A stretch of 64,000 nt of DNA from Streptomyces acidiscabies (GCF_020010905.1 NZ_JAGJBY010000002.1:3534001-3598000), one strand, 5' to 3'. Shown: positions 7,446 to 18,966, numbered from the stretch's first letter. The notes: generated by a model from the letters alone, not told the origin. A program made the numbers and translations.

Positions 7446-10049
7446 TCACGCCGCCCCGAACGCCGTGAACGCCCACCCCGTCGCCTGGTGCAGCGCATCC
7501 CCCGGCACCGCCCCGCGCGCGTCCCGCAACGCCTCCGCCAGCGAGCGCCCGTCCGCGAGGCTCTTGTGGAGCGCCAGCATCAGCGGGACCACCGCCGCGT
7601 CGTTGACGGGCGCGCTGCTCGCCAGGACGCCCGCCGTCCCCAGCGGGAGCAACGCCGTGACCAGGCCCAGGAGTTCGTCCGCGCCGACCGAGGCGAAGCG
7701 GGCCGTGTCGCAGCTGGAGAGGATGATGCGGTGGGGACTGCGGTCGAGGCGCTCGAAGTCGTGGACGATCAGGGGCCCGTCGGCCATCCGCAGGGACGAG
7801 AACAGCGGGCTGTCGGCGCGGAACGTGCCGTGCGCGGCGATGTGCGCGAGCGCCGCTCCGTCCAGCTCCTGAAGCACGCGCGGCACACGCGCCTCGTCGT
7901 GCTCCAGGACGACGGGACGGCCGTACCGGCCCGCGACCTCCGGCACCTCGGCGCCCCCCGTCGCGAGCCCGGGCCCGCGCACGAGGACGTGCCGTCCCCC
8001 GGCCGGCGCGGGCGTCTCCTTCGCGCGCAGCCAACTGCTCGCGGACGGCGACACACTGAGCACCCGTTCGCGCAGTGCGGGCAGCAGCGCCCACGGCACC
8101 TGGTGCAGGCGCGCGGGAGGCACGACGACCACGGGACCCTCGCCGAGCCGCTCGGCGGCGGGACCGAGGAGCAGCTTCTGGAGCCGGCGGCCCATCTCCT
8201 CGACGAGCGGCAGCCGCCCTTCCGCGCCCGGGTGTGCGAGCCTGCGCAGGGTCGCCTGGACGTGCTCGGCCTCCCGCTCCGCGTCCGCGAGCTTCCCGCC
8301 CGCGAACCGCCGCACCCGCCCGCCCCCGACGAGCAGCACCTGCACGCGCCCGTCCAGCACGGCGAGTTCGACGAGCCGCCCGTCCCCCAGCCGCTCCAGG
8401 AGCCGCGCCACGTCGAACCGGTGGCCGTACCCGGGGGACTCGCCCCGGATGTGCAGGGTCCGGGACCTGATCTCCTGCTCCAGACGCCGCTGCTCGCGCT
8501 CCAGGGCGGGCAGGGGGCGCCCGGAGATGCGGGCCTGCTCCGCCTGGTCGGCGATGACGCGGAAGGCCGTCAGACCGCTCAGGAGGGCCGCGTCGGCGGG
8601 CGGCCTGGTCGGCGGCGCCGACAGCACCGTGGCCCGCCACCGCTCGCTCCACAGCAGCAACTGGCGCGGCCCGCCCCCCTCCAGGCTCACCTGCTGGGCG
8701 AGCGCGGCGAGTTCGGCGCCCTGCGCGGTCGCACGGGCCCGCAGCTCGGAGGCGCCCAGCGTCATCCGGTGGTCGTCCAGGACGTCGAGACCGCGCCGGC
8801 ACGCCTCCAGGACACCCCGCCCCGAGCCCGCCGCGCGGGCGCGCAGGGCCTGCGCCGCCCACCCCGTCACCCGGGCCAGCGGAGGCCCGCTGTGCCGGCT
8901 GCGGGCGGCCAGCGAGAGATACCGCTCGGCGTCGGCCGTCCAGTCCAGGACCAGCGCGATCCGGCCCGCCAGCAGCCACGCCTCGGGCGCCGCGGGCGCA
9001 CCGAACGACGCGAGTCGTCCGGCGACCTTCGCGGCGTCCGCGACGAGCCGTCCCGACGCCCGCCCCGCCGTCAGCTTCGCCTCGATCAGCACCAGTTGGG
9101 CGTGCGTCTCCCACCAGGACCGCCGCTGCGCCGCGAACAGCCGCACCGCGACCGCCGCACGGGCTATCGCCGTCCCGGTGTCGCCCGCGTGGCGCGCCGC
9201 CTTCGCCGCCGTCAGCAACAACTCGGCCTTGCGTGTGGACTGCCCCCGGATACCGTCCAGGACGGCGATCGCCGCGTCCGCCTCGGCCAGCGCCTCCGGG
9301 GCGAGCCCGGCGGCCATCAGCACCTCGCAGCGCCGGATGTTCAGCATGATCCCCGGGGTGCCGAGCTTCGCGTACCGCTCCTCCGCGTCGTCCAGCAGAC
9401 TCAGCGCGCGCGGGATGTCGCCGGAGCGGAACGCGGCGATGCCCTGGCTCTCGACCGCGTCCGCCTTGTCGTGCTCCTGGCCGGTGGTGTCCCACAGGGC
9501 CTGCGCCGCCGCGTAGTCCGCGTCCGCCCGGTCCACCGCGCCCAGTGCCAGATGCACCGTCGCGCGCAGGTTCAGCGCACGCGCCGTCCAGATCGTGTCG
9601 CCCACCTGACGCAGCACCGGCACCGCACGCCGCAGATCCTCCAGCGCCTCCGGGTGATGCCCGAGGACCTCCCACGAGTACGCCCGCCGGAACAGCACCC
9701 GCGCGCGCGTCAGACCCGTACCGCGCTCCACGCCCCGCTCGAACGCGGCGAGCCCCTGCCGGGTACGGCCCGCGTGCACGAGGGCGACACCGAGGGTGCC
9801 CAGGATGTCCGCCTCCCGGTCGGCGGAGTCGGCGCGCGCCGCCAGGTCACGGGCTCGGCGCAGGTGGCGCAGCGCGAGACCCAGATCGCCCCAGTCCCGC
9901 TGCCAGATCCCGATCACCTGATGCGCGATCGAGGCGTGCAGCGCCGGCGGATCGGCGCGGAGCAGTTCCTCCGCCCGTGCCAACGCCTCATGGGGGGCGG
10001 CGAACACCAGAGGCAGCAGTTCGAGGACCGGTTCGTGTGCCGCTGTCAC
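7446..10049 (-). CDS. TPR-CHAT domain protease
   Basis: An 867-aa protein. Residues ~20-450 are helical TPR-like repeats (RALNLRATVHLALG, AFRSGDIPRALSLLDDAEERYA and similar). The C-terminal ~270 residues are a CHAT (caspase-HetF associated with TPRs) domain. The catalytic dyad is visible: His in HIAAHGTF near 733 and Cys in SSCDTA near 779, followed by the typical VTALLPLGTAGVLAS and ALHKSLADG. The GTG start at 10049 gives VTAAHEPVLELL; longer readings run back through the opposite-strand protease gene and are shadow. It is divergent from the subtilisin-sigma-small protein operon across a 309-bp gap. CHAT enzymes are Cys proteases switched on by partners bound to the repeats; the substrate here is unknown. 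Confidence 0.9.
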   Translation of the reverse strand: MTAAHEPVLELLPLVFAAPHEALARAEELLRADPPALHASIAHQVIGIWQRDWGDLGLALRHLRRARDLAARADSADREADILGTLGVALVHAGRTRQGLAAFERGVERGTGLTRARVLFRRAYSWEVLGHHPEALEDLRRAVPVLRQVGDTIWTARALNLRATVHLALGAVDRADADYAAAQALWDTTGQEHDKADAVESQGIAAFRSGDIPRALSLLDDAEERYAKLGTPGIMLNIRRCEVLMAAGLAPEALAEADAAIAVLDGIRGQSTRKAELLLTAAKAARHAGDTGTAIARAAVAVRLFAAQRRSWWETHAQLVLIEAKLTAGRASGRLVADAAKVAGRLASFGAPAAPEAWLLAGRIALVLDWTADAERYLSLAARSRHSGPPLARVTGWAAQALRARAAGSGRGVLEACRRGLDVLDDHRMTLGASELRARATAQGAELAALAQQVSLEGGGPRQLLLWSERWRATVLSAPPTRPPADAALLSGLTAFRVIADQAEQARISGRPLPALEREQRRLEQEIRSRTLHIRGESPGYGHRFDVARLLERLGDGRLVELAVLDGRVQVLLVGGGRVRRFAGGKLADAEREAEHVQATLRRLAHPGAEGRLPLVEEMGRRLQKLLLGPAAERLGEGPVVVVPPARLHQVPWALLPALRERVLSVSPSASSWLRAKETPAPAGGRHVLVRGPGLATGGAEVPEVAGRYGRPVVLEHDEARVPRVLQELDGAALAHIAAHGTFRADSPLFSSLRMADGPLIVHDFERLDRSPHRIILSSCDTARFASVGADELLGLVTALLPLGTAGVLASSAPVNDAAVVPLMLALHKSLADGRSLAEALRDARGAVPGDALHQATGWAFTAFGAA

Positions 10050-10358
10050 CCCACGGATGGTATCGGGCAGCGGAGCGCACCACACCGGTTGGTGCGCTTC
10101 CGGCACAGCGCCCCGCCACCGGGCCCCGCCGGACACGCCGCGCGCACTCCGGCGCACGGCACTCCGCGCGCCCCCGGCACGCCCGCACACCACCCCGCAG
10201 GCTCGTAGCACCGACCGGCCTGCGACGACACCCCTCCCGCCGTACCACCCCCACCTCCGGTGAAACGATCCTTCACGCGGAACGCTAGCTTCCCCTGTAT
10301 CAACCGCCGCCCTCGCGGCTCTCACTGACGACCATCGCCTCAGGGGAAGAGGACAGCC
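10050..10358. promoter_or_regulatory. Divergent control region between CHAT protease and subtilisin operon
   Basis: This 309-bp gap contains no gene. It carries an inverted repeat GCGCACCA (10075-10082) / TGGTGCGC (10090-10097) around an ACCGGT core, close to the CHAT start, which could be an operator or a 5' hairpin in the CHAT leader. A purine-rich ribosome site GGGGAAGAGGA lies a few bases before the subtilisin ATG. Both flanking genes must be expressed from here. Confidence 0.5.
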
Positions 10359-11786
10359 ATGGCGCCACAGCGATTCCAGGAGCAGTTCGACCACATGCAG
10401 CGTTCGATGCCGGACGTGCCGCTCGCCATGGGTCCTGACGATCTCGGGGAGTTCGTCTACGAGAAAGGCGTCGTCCTCGCGCGCGACGGCGAGGAGGCGC
10501 GCCTCGTCGAGGACACCGTGCGCGCGCACTTCACCGAGGCGGCCGGCCTGACCGCGGACCACGTCCGCCGCGCGGGCCCCGAGACCAACCGCTCCGGCAT
10601 CACCCGCATCCAGGTCGGCGACCCCGGCCAGGGCGTCCGCGCGGGCGGCGACGACCAGACCGTCGCCCACGCGCTGCGCGCCCTCAGCGCCCGCGAGGGC
10701 CGCGCCGGACGCCGTCTGATCAGCCGCAACCACGTCGTCCACATCGCCACCAACGCCTGCCCGGGCGACGAGCCGGTGCCCGCCGCCCGCACCGAGGGCA
10801 CCAACCCGGCGCCCGCCGACGCCGTCCACGACCCCGACACCGCCGTCCGTGTCCTGGTCATCGACAACGGCCTCACCCACGACTACCGCGCCTGCCCCGG
10901 TCTCGGGAACGTCACCGGCGACGCGCAGCTCCGCGAGACCGACGACCACGGCGTCCTGCGCCAGTACGTCGGCCACGGCACGTTCATAGCGGGCCTGCTC
11001 ACCGCCGTCGCCCCCAACACCGACGTCACCGTGCGCGGCACCCTCAACGACGCGGGCGCCATCCTGGAGTCCGAGTTCGGCGAGCGCCTCTTCGACGCCG
11101 TCGCCGACGGCTGGCCCGACATCCTCAGCCTCTCCGCCGGCAGCGTCAACGGCCGCACCGACGGCCTCCTCGGCGTCGAGGCGTTCATGACCGCCCTCCA
11201 GACCCAGCGCACCCTGCTCGTGGCCGCCGCCGGGAACGACAGCAGGGCCACGCCGTTCTGGCCCGCCGCCTACGCGGGCCTGCCCGAGCACGCCGACTCC
11301 GTCCTGTCCGTCGGCGCGCTGCGCGCGGACGGCGCGTTCGGCGCCTGCTTCACCAACTACGGCCCCTGGGTGAAGGTCTACGCCCCCGGCGAGCGCCTCG
11401 TCAGCGCCCTCACCGGCTTCGACGCGCCCGTGCCGTACGTCTACCAGCACTCCACGTACGAGACCTGCCGCTTCGGCTTCGGCTACGCCTGCACCTGTAG
11501 CTCCCCCCGGCACACCGGCGTCCTCAGCGACCCCGACGAGAAACCCGATCAGGTGATGTTCGAGGGGTACGCCGCGTGGAGCGGCACCTCCTTCGCCACC
11601 CCCCTGGTCGCGGGCCTCGTCGCCGCCTGGATGACCGCGAGCCGCGAGAGCGACCCGCGCGCGGCGGCCCGCGGCCTGCTCACCGCCTGCGCGGACTTCG
11701 CCGAGGTGCGCGGTGCGCACGTGACGGCGCTGCGTCCGCCGACCTGGCTCCCGGCCGTGGCCGGGCAGCTCGTCGCCCACTCATGA
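10359..11786 (+). CDS. S8 (subtilisin-like) serine peptidase, apparently cytoplasmic
   Basis: A 475-aa subtilase with the catalytic triad visible: Asp in VLVIDNG near 169, His in VGHGTFIAG near 206 and Ser in SGTSFATP near 411. The oxyanion region LLVAAAGNDS is also present. The N-terminal ~165 residues are helical and lack a signal peptide or an obvious exported propeptide, which argues for an intracellular protease. A Cys-containing insert (ETCRFGFGYACTCSS) lies before the Ser motif. ATG 10359 has a good ribosome site. The stop overlaps the sigma-factor ATG by four bases, so the two are probably translationally coupled. Divergence from the TPR-CHAT gene suggests a joint regulated-proteolysis role. 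Confidence 0.9.
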   Translation: MAPQRFQEQFDHMQRSMPDVPLAMGPDDLGEFVYEKGVVLARDGEEARLVEDTVRAHFTEAAGLTADHVRRAGPETNRSGITRIQVGDPGQGVRAGGDDQTVAHALRALSAREGRAGRRLISRNHVVHIATNACPGDEPVPAARTEGTNPAPADAVHDPDTAVRVLVIDNGLTHDYRACPGLGNVTGDAQLRETDDHGVLRQYVGHGTFIAGLLTAVAPNTDVTVRGTLNDAGAILESEFGERLFDAVADGWPDILSLSAGSVNGRTDGLLGVEAFMTALQTQRTLLVAAAGNDSRATPFWPAAYAGLPEHADSVLSVGALRADGAFGACFTNYGPWVKVYAPGERLVSALTGFDAPVPYVYQHSTYETCRFGFGYACTCSSPRHTGVLSDPDEKPDQVMFEGYAAWSGTSFATPLVAGLVAAWMTASRESDPRAAARGLLTACADFAEVRGAHVTALRPPTWLPAVAGQLVAHS

Positions 11787-12421
11787 GGGCCGTCGCCACC
11801 CCCGTCACGGCGTACGATGACATGCCGTACACGAGGGGTGGGGCCGTGGACCGTACTGATGTCGGCGCGCTCGTCCAGGCCGCGATCGACGGTGATGCGG
11901 CGGCCTGGAAAGCGTTGGTGGAGGGGCTCAGCCCGCTGGTCTGGTCGGTGGTGCGCGCGCACCGGCTCTCCGAGGCCGACGGACACGAGGTGGCCCAGAC
12001 CGTGTGGCTGCGCTTCGCCCAGCACCTGCACCGCATCCGGGAGCCCGAGAAGGCGGGCGCCTGGCTGGCGCGCACCGCGCGCAACGAGTGCCTGAAGGTC
12101 ATCAAGGGCCTCAGGCGCCTCACCCCGACCGACGACCCCCAGGTCCTGGACCGGGTCAGCGAGGACCGCACCCCCGAGCAGTCCGTCCTCGACTCCGAGG
12201 AGGCAGCCGCGCAGAGCGAACGCGTGCGCCGCCTCTGGCAGGAGTTCGACGCCCTCGGCGAACGCTGCCGGGAACTGCTGCGGGTGCTCATCGCCTCGCC
12301 CCCGCCCAGCTACCAGGAGGTGGCGGACTCGCTCGGCATCGCCGTCGGCAGCATCGGCCCGATGCGCCAGCGCTGCCTGCGCCGTCTGCGCGCCCGCCTG
12401 GACGCCCGGGGGCCGCAGTGA
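11783..12421 (+). CDS. ECF-type sigma factor of the CHAT/subtilisin locus
   Basis: A 212-aa sigma-70 family protein. Region 2 is seen as LVWSVVRAHRLSEADGHEVAQTVWLRF and region 4 as YQEVADSLGIAVGSIGPMRQRCLRRLRARL. ATG 11783 forms an ATGA overlap with the protease stop. A second candidate, GTG 11847 (VDRTDVGALV), follows a purine-rich stretch AGGGGTGGGG and is equally plausible. No classical zinc anti-sigma factor follows. The next gene overlaps by four bases and encodes a small acidic protein instead. The position between a protease and that small protein suggests that proteolysis releases or destroys sigma activity. Confidence 0.85.
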   Translation: MRAVATPVTAYDDMPYTRGGAVDRTDVGALVQAAIDGDAAAWKALVEGLSPLVWSVVRAHRLSEADGHEVAQTVWLRFAQHLHRIREPEKAGAWLARTARNECLKVIKGLRRLTPTDDPQVLDRVSEDRTPEQSVLDSEEAAAQSERVRRLWQEFDALGERCRELLRVLIASPPPSYQEVADSLGIAVGSIGPMRQRCLRRLRARLDARGPQ

Positions 12422-12924
12422 ACCACGACGTGTACGACGGAATGGACGAGCCGATGAACGACGCCCCCCACGGCGACGAGGCCGGAGACGACTTCGCGGA
12501 CGACTGCCTGGAGGAGGAACTGCGCCAGGCCGCCGCGATCCTCGACCCGGTGCCCCCGGAGGTGTACCGCACCGCCCTGGAGGCGTACGCCCTGGTCGAC
12601 CTCGACGCCAAGATCGCCGGGCTGACCTTCGACTCGCTGACCCACGGCATTCCCGTGCGGGGGGAGACGGACGGGCCGCGCATGCTGACGTTCGTCACCG
12701 GCGAGCTGACGGTCGACGTCGAGGTCACCGCGCACGGCATGTTCGGCCAGCTCATGCCCCCACAGACGGCCCGCATCGAGGTCCTCGGCGGCTCGCGCGC
12801 GAGCCACGCGCTCGACGCCGACGAACTCGGCCGGTTCACCAGCGACGACCCCCTCTCCGGCCCGTTCGCGCTCAGAGTGCGGGCCGGCGAGGACGTCGTC
12901 GTCACCGAATGGCTGCGGGCCTAG
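12418..12924 (+). CDS. Small acidic protein of the CHAT/sigma locus (possible sigma partner)
   Basis: A 168-aa protein from GTG 12418, which overlaps the sigma stop (GTGA); ATG 12442 and ATG 12454 are alternatives. The N-terminus is very acidic (DEAGDDFADDCLEEEL). A central LDPVPPEVYRTALEAYAL helix follows, and the C-terminal half is beta-rich with FGQLMPPQTARIEVLGG and DADELGRF, resembling a carboxypeptidase-regulatory/transthyretin-like strand pattern. No enzyme motif is visible. Its tight coupling to the sigma gene suggests it binds or restrains the sigma factor, or is the substrate of the CHAT or S8 protease. This is inference from position. Confidence 0.75.
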   Translation: MNHDVYDGMDEPMNDAPHGDEAGDDFADDCLEEELRQAAAILDPVPPEVYRTALEAYALVDLDAKIAGLTFDSLTHGIPVRGETDGPRMLTFVTGELTVDVEVTAHGMFGQLMPPQTARIEVLGGSRASHALDADELGRFTSDDPLSGPFALRVRAGEDVVVTEWLRA

Positions 12925-12926
12925 CG

Positions 12927-14141
12927 CTACCAGGTGACCGGCAGCGTCCGCGGTCCCCGGATCATGGTCTTCCTGCGCCACTCGACCTGATCCGAGGGCA
13001 CCGCGAGACGCAGCCCCGGCAACCGCCTCGGCAGCGTCTCCAGCAGCAGGTCGATCTGGAGGCGCGCGAGGACCACGCCGGTGCAGTGGTGCGCGCCGTT
13101 CCCGAACGCCAGGTGCGGGTTCGGGTCCCGGCCGACATCGATGACGTCCGGCCCCGGGAAGACCTCCGGATCGCGGTTGGCGGCCAGGTACGACACGTAC
13201 ACCGGCTCGCCCGCGCGGATCACGTGCCCCGCCAGCTCGACGTCCTCCAGGGCGATCCGCGCCAGGCCCACACTGCTGCGGTGCGGGATGTAGCGCAGCA
13301 GCTCGTCGATCAACGTGCCGCGCGCGTCCGGGCGTTCCCGCATCCGCACCAGCAACTCCGGGCGGGTCAGCAGCAGATACAGCATCTGGCCGACGTTGTG
13401 CGTCACCGCCTCACCGCCGATCTGCAACGGACCCGCCAGCCCCACCGCCTCCTCCTCGCGCACGTCCCCGCGCGCGACGGCCGCGCCCAGCAGCGCGTAC
13501 ACGTCCTCGCCGGGCTCCTGCGCGCGGGCGCGGATCGTCTCCGTGATCCAGCCGTACAGCCCCTCCTTCGCCCTCCCCGCGCCCGCCGCGCCGCCCGACG
13601 TCGAGATGATCTCCCGCGTCCACGCGTGCACCCGCTCCCGGTCCGCCTCCGGGACCCCCATCACCTCGCTCACCACCGCCAGCGGGAACGGCTCCAGCAC
13701 GCGCGCGACGAGATCGGCGGGCGGGCCGTCCCGTACGACGCCGTCGACCAGGCCGTCCAGGATCGCCTGGGCCGTCGGGCGCAGCCGCTTCATGCCGCCC
13801 ACCGTGAACGCCCCCGCGACCGCCCTGCGCAGCCGGTTGTGGTCCGGCTGGTCCGCGAACGCCAGCGAGCCCGGGCGCGGCGCGAAATGCGGGGCCATCC
13901 TCGTGACCTGGCACTTCGTGACCTCCGCGCGGCTGAAACGGGGGTCGTTCGTCACCGTCCGCACATCGTCGTACCGCGTCGCCAGCCACGCCCAGCCCTC
14001 GCCGAACGGCAGCCGGATCCGGGTCAGCGGGCCCTCCCGCATCAGCTCCGCGAGGAACGGGTCGAACGCCGTGCCCTCCAGGTCGGGGGTGGGCCAGTCC
14101 CGTACGGCCGGCGGGGCCGGTGTCGTGATCTCCTCGGTCAT
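12927..14141 (-). CDS. Cytochrome P450
   Basis: A 404-aa soluble bacterial P450. The heme-thiolate loop FGNGAHHCTG puts the ligand Cys near residue 354, and ExxR is seen in ELLRYIP. The I-helix reads GGEAVTHNVG instead of the usual AGxDTT, so the acid/alcohol proton-relay pair is not standard; this is a subfamily trait in some streptomycete P450s. The ATG start sits at 14141. The gene converges on the CHAT-locus small protein with a 2-bp gap. No ferredoxin or biosynthetic partner adjoins it, so the substrate cannot be inferred. Confidence 0.92.
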   Translation of the reverse strand: MTEEITTPAPPAVRDWPTPDLEGTAFDPFLAELMREGPLTRIRLPFGEGWAWLATRYDDVRTVTNDPRFSRAEVTKCQVTRMAPHFAPRPGSLAFADQPDHNRLRRAVAGAFTVGGMKRLRPTAQAILDGLVDGVVRDGPPADLVARVLEPFPLAVVSEVMGVPEADRERVHAWTREIISTSGGAAGAGRAKEGLYGWITETIRARAQEPGEDVYALLGAAVARGDVREEEAVGLAGPLQIGGEAVTHNVGQMLYLLLTRPELLVRMRERPDARGTLIDELLRYIPHRSSVGLARIALEDVELAGHVIRAGEPVYVSYLAANRDPEVFPGPDVIDVGRDPNPHLAFGNGAHHCTGVVLARLQIDLLLETLPRRLPGLRLAVPSDQVEWRRKTMIRGPRTLPVTW

Positions 14142-14190
14142 GCGTCCACCCTCACCGGGGGAGGGCGGTGTGTCGCGCGGGAGTGCTGCG

Positions 14191-14988
14191 TCAGCGTGAG
14201 ACGGCGTCCACGAGAGCGGCCAGCGCCGCCGCGACGCCGTCCAGACCGGGACCGGCCTCGCCGCCGGGCTCCGTCATGTAGACGTCCCGGCGGACCTCGA
14301 TCATCAGCGCCGTCACCCGGGCGTCCACCCCGTAGTACTCCAGGGGTACGTACGTCCCGCTGAACGGGCTGTCCAGCCCCACCTCGAACCCCGCGAACGC
14401 GTCCCGCGCGGCGGCGAGGAGCGCCGGGGGTGTGTGGAAGGGGTCGGTGCCCAGGCACACGGCGGGGCGCTCGCCGGCCGCGTGCAGCTCGTACGGCAGG
14501 GGCTCGCTGGGGTACGAGTGCACGTCGATCACCACCGTCCGCCCCGTCGCCTTCAGCCGCTCGGTGACGGCGTCGGTCATCGCGCGCGCGTACGGATGGA
14601 AGTAGCGCTGGACGAGAGGCTCCGGGTCGACGGTGTCGTCCCGTAGTACTTCCCGGTGAGTCGTCCGGGTGTAGACGGCCCCCATCCCCACCGCCCGCAT
14701 CTCCTCCCGCTCGTCCGGGAACCGCTCCGGGTCCACGACCAGCCGCGACAGCAGGTTGACGAACCGCCAGGGCCGTACGACCGCCCCCTCGGCCGCGCGC
14801 CCGGCGATCTGATCGGTATGCGCGTCCACGATGTGGTCCAACTCCCGCTCCAGCGCGGCATCCCCCAGCACGATCCCCTCCCGCACCCCCACCGGGATCT
14901 CCCGCGCCGAGTGCGGCACATGCAGGATCACGGACGACCTCTCCGCCCCGGGAAGGTACGCGAAGGAGGACGGTACTGCGCTGGTCAC
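14191..14988 (-). CDS. N-formylglutamate amidohydrolase-family protein
   Basis: A 265-aa member of the N-formylglutamate amidohydrolase fold. VILHVPHSAREIP at the N-terminus, the VDAHTDQI segment, FVNLLSRLVVDPERF, VIDVHSYPSEPLPYE and ALMIEVRRDVYM carry the expected His, Asp and Glu positions for a zinc site. GTG 14988 is preferred because GGGAGAAG lies just upstream; ATG 15027 is in frame but has no ribosome site. The family releases formate from N-formylglutamate in histidine degradation or acts on related amides. No hut genes are nearby, so the true substrate is open. Confidence 0.85.
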   Translation of the reverse strand: MTSAVPSSFAYLPGAERSSVILHVPHSAREIPVGVREGIVLGDAALERELDHIVDAHTDQIAGRAAEGAVVRPWRFVNLLSRLVVDPERFPDEREEMRAVGMGAVYTRTTHREVLRDDTVDPEPLVQRYFHPYARAMTDAVTERLKATGRTVVIDVHSYPSEPLPYELHAAGERPAVCLGTDPFHTPPALLAAARDAFAGFEVGLDSPFSGTYVPLEYYGVDARVTALMIEVRRDVYMTEPGGEAGPGLDGVAAALAALVDAVSR

Positions 14989-15140
14989 GGCTTCTCCCGG
15001 GGCGTTGTCAGTGGCGTGGTGCACCATCGGATCAAGGTGCCATATCGAGCGACACAGGAGGGACCGTGGGGGGAGTCCGGACAAGCCGCCGCGCGCAAGG
15101 CCGACAGCCCGGCCCGTCTCCCGTGCCCCGCGCACAGCTC

Positions 15141-15171
15141 CGCCCCGGCCGGAAACCTCCCGGCCGGGGCG
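15141..15171 (-). terminator. Hairpin terminator after isocitrate dehydrogenase
   Basis: A perfect 12-bp inverted repeat, CGCCCCGGCCGG at 15141-15152 and its complement at 15160-15171, with a 7-nt loop. It lies 42 bp downstream of the isocitrate dehydrogenase stop on the minus strand. Confidence 0.75.
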
Positions 15172-15212
15172 GACCCATGTCTCAGCCACTCAGCAGCGGC
15201 TCACCGACAACC

Positions 15213-17429
<2,217 letters not shown>

Positions 17430-17546
17430 CGGGTGCTCCGCTCCACGTCTGCAACATTGCTCGACATCAAGATATCTCGTGACGCGGGCGGGCTCGACAG
17501 GGGTCCGCACGCCGCCGGCGCCGACCCCCTCCGGCGAGGACGTTTC

Positions 17547-18614
17547 CTAGGAAGCCGCCTCCCGCTGCTGCGGTATCACCAGCGACCCCTGCTGCAACGA
17601 CACGTTCCGCGCCGGCGCCGGAATCCTGATCCCCTCCGCCCGGTACCTCTTGTGCAGCCGCTTGATGAACTCGTGCTTGATCCGGTACTGGTCGCTGAAC
17701 TCCCCGACCCCGAGGATCACCGTGAACCCGATGCGGTTGTCCCCGAAGGTGTGGAACCGGACCGCGGGCTCGTGGTCCGGTATCGCCCCGGTGATCTCCG
17801 TCATCACCTCGGAGATGACGTCCATGGTGACCTTCTCGACCTGGTCGAGGTCGCTGTCGTACGCCACCCCCACCTGCACGAGGATCGTCAGCTGCTGCTC
17901 GGGCCGCATGAAGTTGGTCATGTTGGCCTTGGCGAGCTGCCCGTTGGGGATGACGATGAGGTTGTTGGAGAGCGCGCGGACGGTCGTCTGACGCCAGTTG
18001 ATGTCCTCGACGTACCCCTCCTCGCCGCTGCTCAGCTTGATGTAGTCGCCGGGCTGGACGGTCTTCGAGGCGAGGATGTGGATGCCGGCGAAGAGGTTCG
18101 CGAGCGTGTCCTGGAGCGCCAGCGCGACCGCGAGACCGCCGACGCCGAGGGCGGTCAGCATCGGCGCTATCGAGATGCCGAGCGACTGGAGCATCACGAG
18201 GAACCCGATCGCGAGGATCAGCACCCGCGTGATGTTCACGAAGATCGTCGCGGACCCGGCGACCCCGGGCCGCGACTGGGTGATCGTCTGCATGAACCCG
18301 GCGACGACCCGCGCCACCGACACGGTCACCACGAAGATCAGCACGACGGTGAACGCCTGGCTGGACGTCCGGTGCCACACCTTCGCCAGCGGCAGCACGG
18401 CCGCCCCCGAGGCGACGCCCCCGGCGACCGCCGCCCACGGCAGGACCCCGCGCAGCGCGGCGACCATCACGTCGTCGCCGCCCCACTTCGTGCGCTTGGC
18501 GTGCTTGCCGAGCCACAGCAGCAGCGACCGCGACAGGAACGCGATCAGCAGCCCGGACCCGACCGCGATGCCGGCCAACACCGCGTCGTGCACGGTGAGT
18601 TCACGTGTCAGCAC
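17547..18614 (-). CDS. MscS-family mechanosensitive ion channel
   Basis: A 355-aa membrane protein. Four hydrophobic segments precede the conserved pore helix (LGVGGLAVALALQDTLANLF, with Gly/Ala packing), followed by the beta domain KTVQPGDYIKLSSGEEGYVEDI and NNLIVIPNGQLAKANMTNF. These are MscS hallmarks; the family opens under membrane tension to release osmolytes. GTG 18614 is preceded by GGGAGG. It is longer than E. coli MscS by about 70 residues because of an extra N-terminal membrane segment. Confidence 0.93.
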   Translation of the reverse strand: MLTRELTVHDAVLAGIAVGSGLLIAFLSRSLLLWLGKHAKRTKWGGDDVMVAALRGVLPWAAVAGGVASGAAVLPLAKVWHRTSSQAFTVVLIFVVTVSVARVVAGFMQTITQSRPGVAGSATIFVNITRVLILAIGFLVMLQSLGISIAPMLTALGVGGLAVALALQDTLANLFAGIHILASKTVQPGDYIKLSSGEEGYVEDINWRQTTVRALSNNLIVIPNGQLAKANMTNFMRPEQQLTILVQVGVAYDSDLDQVEKVTMDVISEVMTEITGAIPDHEPAVRFHTFGDNRIGFTVILGVGEFSDQYRIKHEFIKRLHKRYRAEGIRIPAPARNVSLQQGSLVIPQQREAAS

Positions 18615-18966
18615 GGGCCACCTCCCGCCAACTCGCCCATAAGAGGCCGGATGTGAAATGTCGTCACCTGGTCACCTGCTCGATTCCGGGATGTGCTGAG
18701 CCGCCCGCGAGGCGAGCGTGATCATCCATCCTGCCGTATCCGGGAAAGACCTTTCGCAAGCCCTTTCGATGTGTCAGGATCTGCGCGTTCAACGGGGGAA
18801 GAGGGCGGCCGTCCACTCGCGACCACAGCGACGGCCCTGCCTGATTCAAAGAGATTCTTCACGCGCCGTGTGGCGCTGTCATGCCCGCCGTCGGCTGCCC
18901 GACGGCCCGTCCTGACGTCACGCGCGCCCGCTTCCTCCTGGTACGTACGACCTGAGAGGGAGCCAC
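18615..18966. other. 352-bp divergent intergenic region (MscS / polymorphic toxin)
   Basis: No gene is supported. A direct repeat of GTCACCTG is visible near 18665-18680, and an A+T-richer patch around 18841-18861 (GATTCAAAGAGATTCTTC) could hold a promoter for the toxin gene. The ribosome site GAGAGGGAG lies directly before the toxin GTG. Confidence 0.4.

Noticed and set aside
10050..12924. CRISPR type III-E locus, suggested by the TPR-CHAT and sigma combination
   Set aside because: There is no effector, Cas1/Cas2 or repeat array in the window. Only the protease-sigma wiring is analogous.
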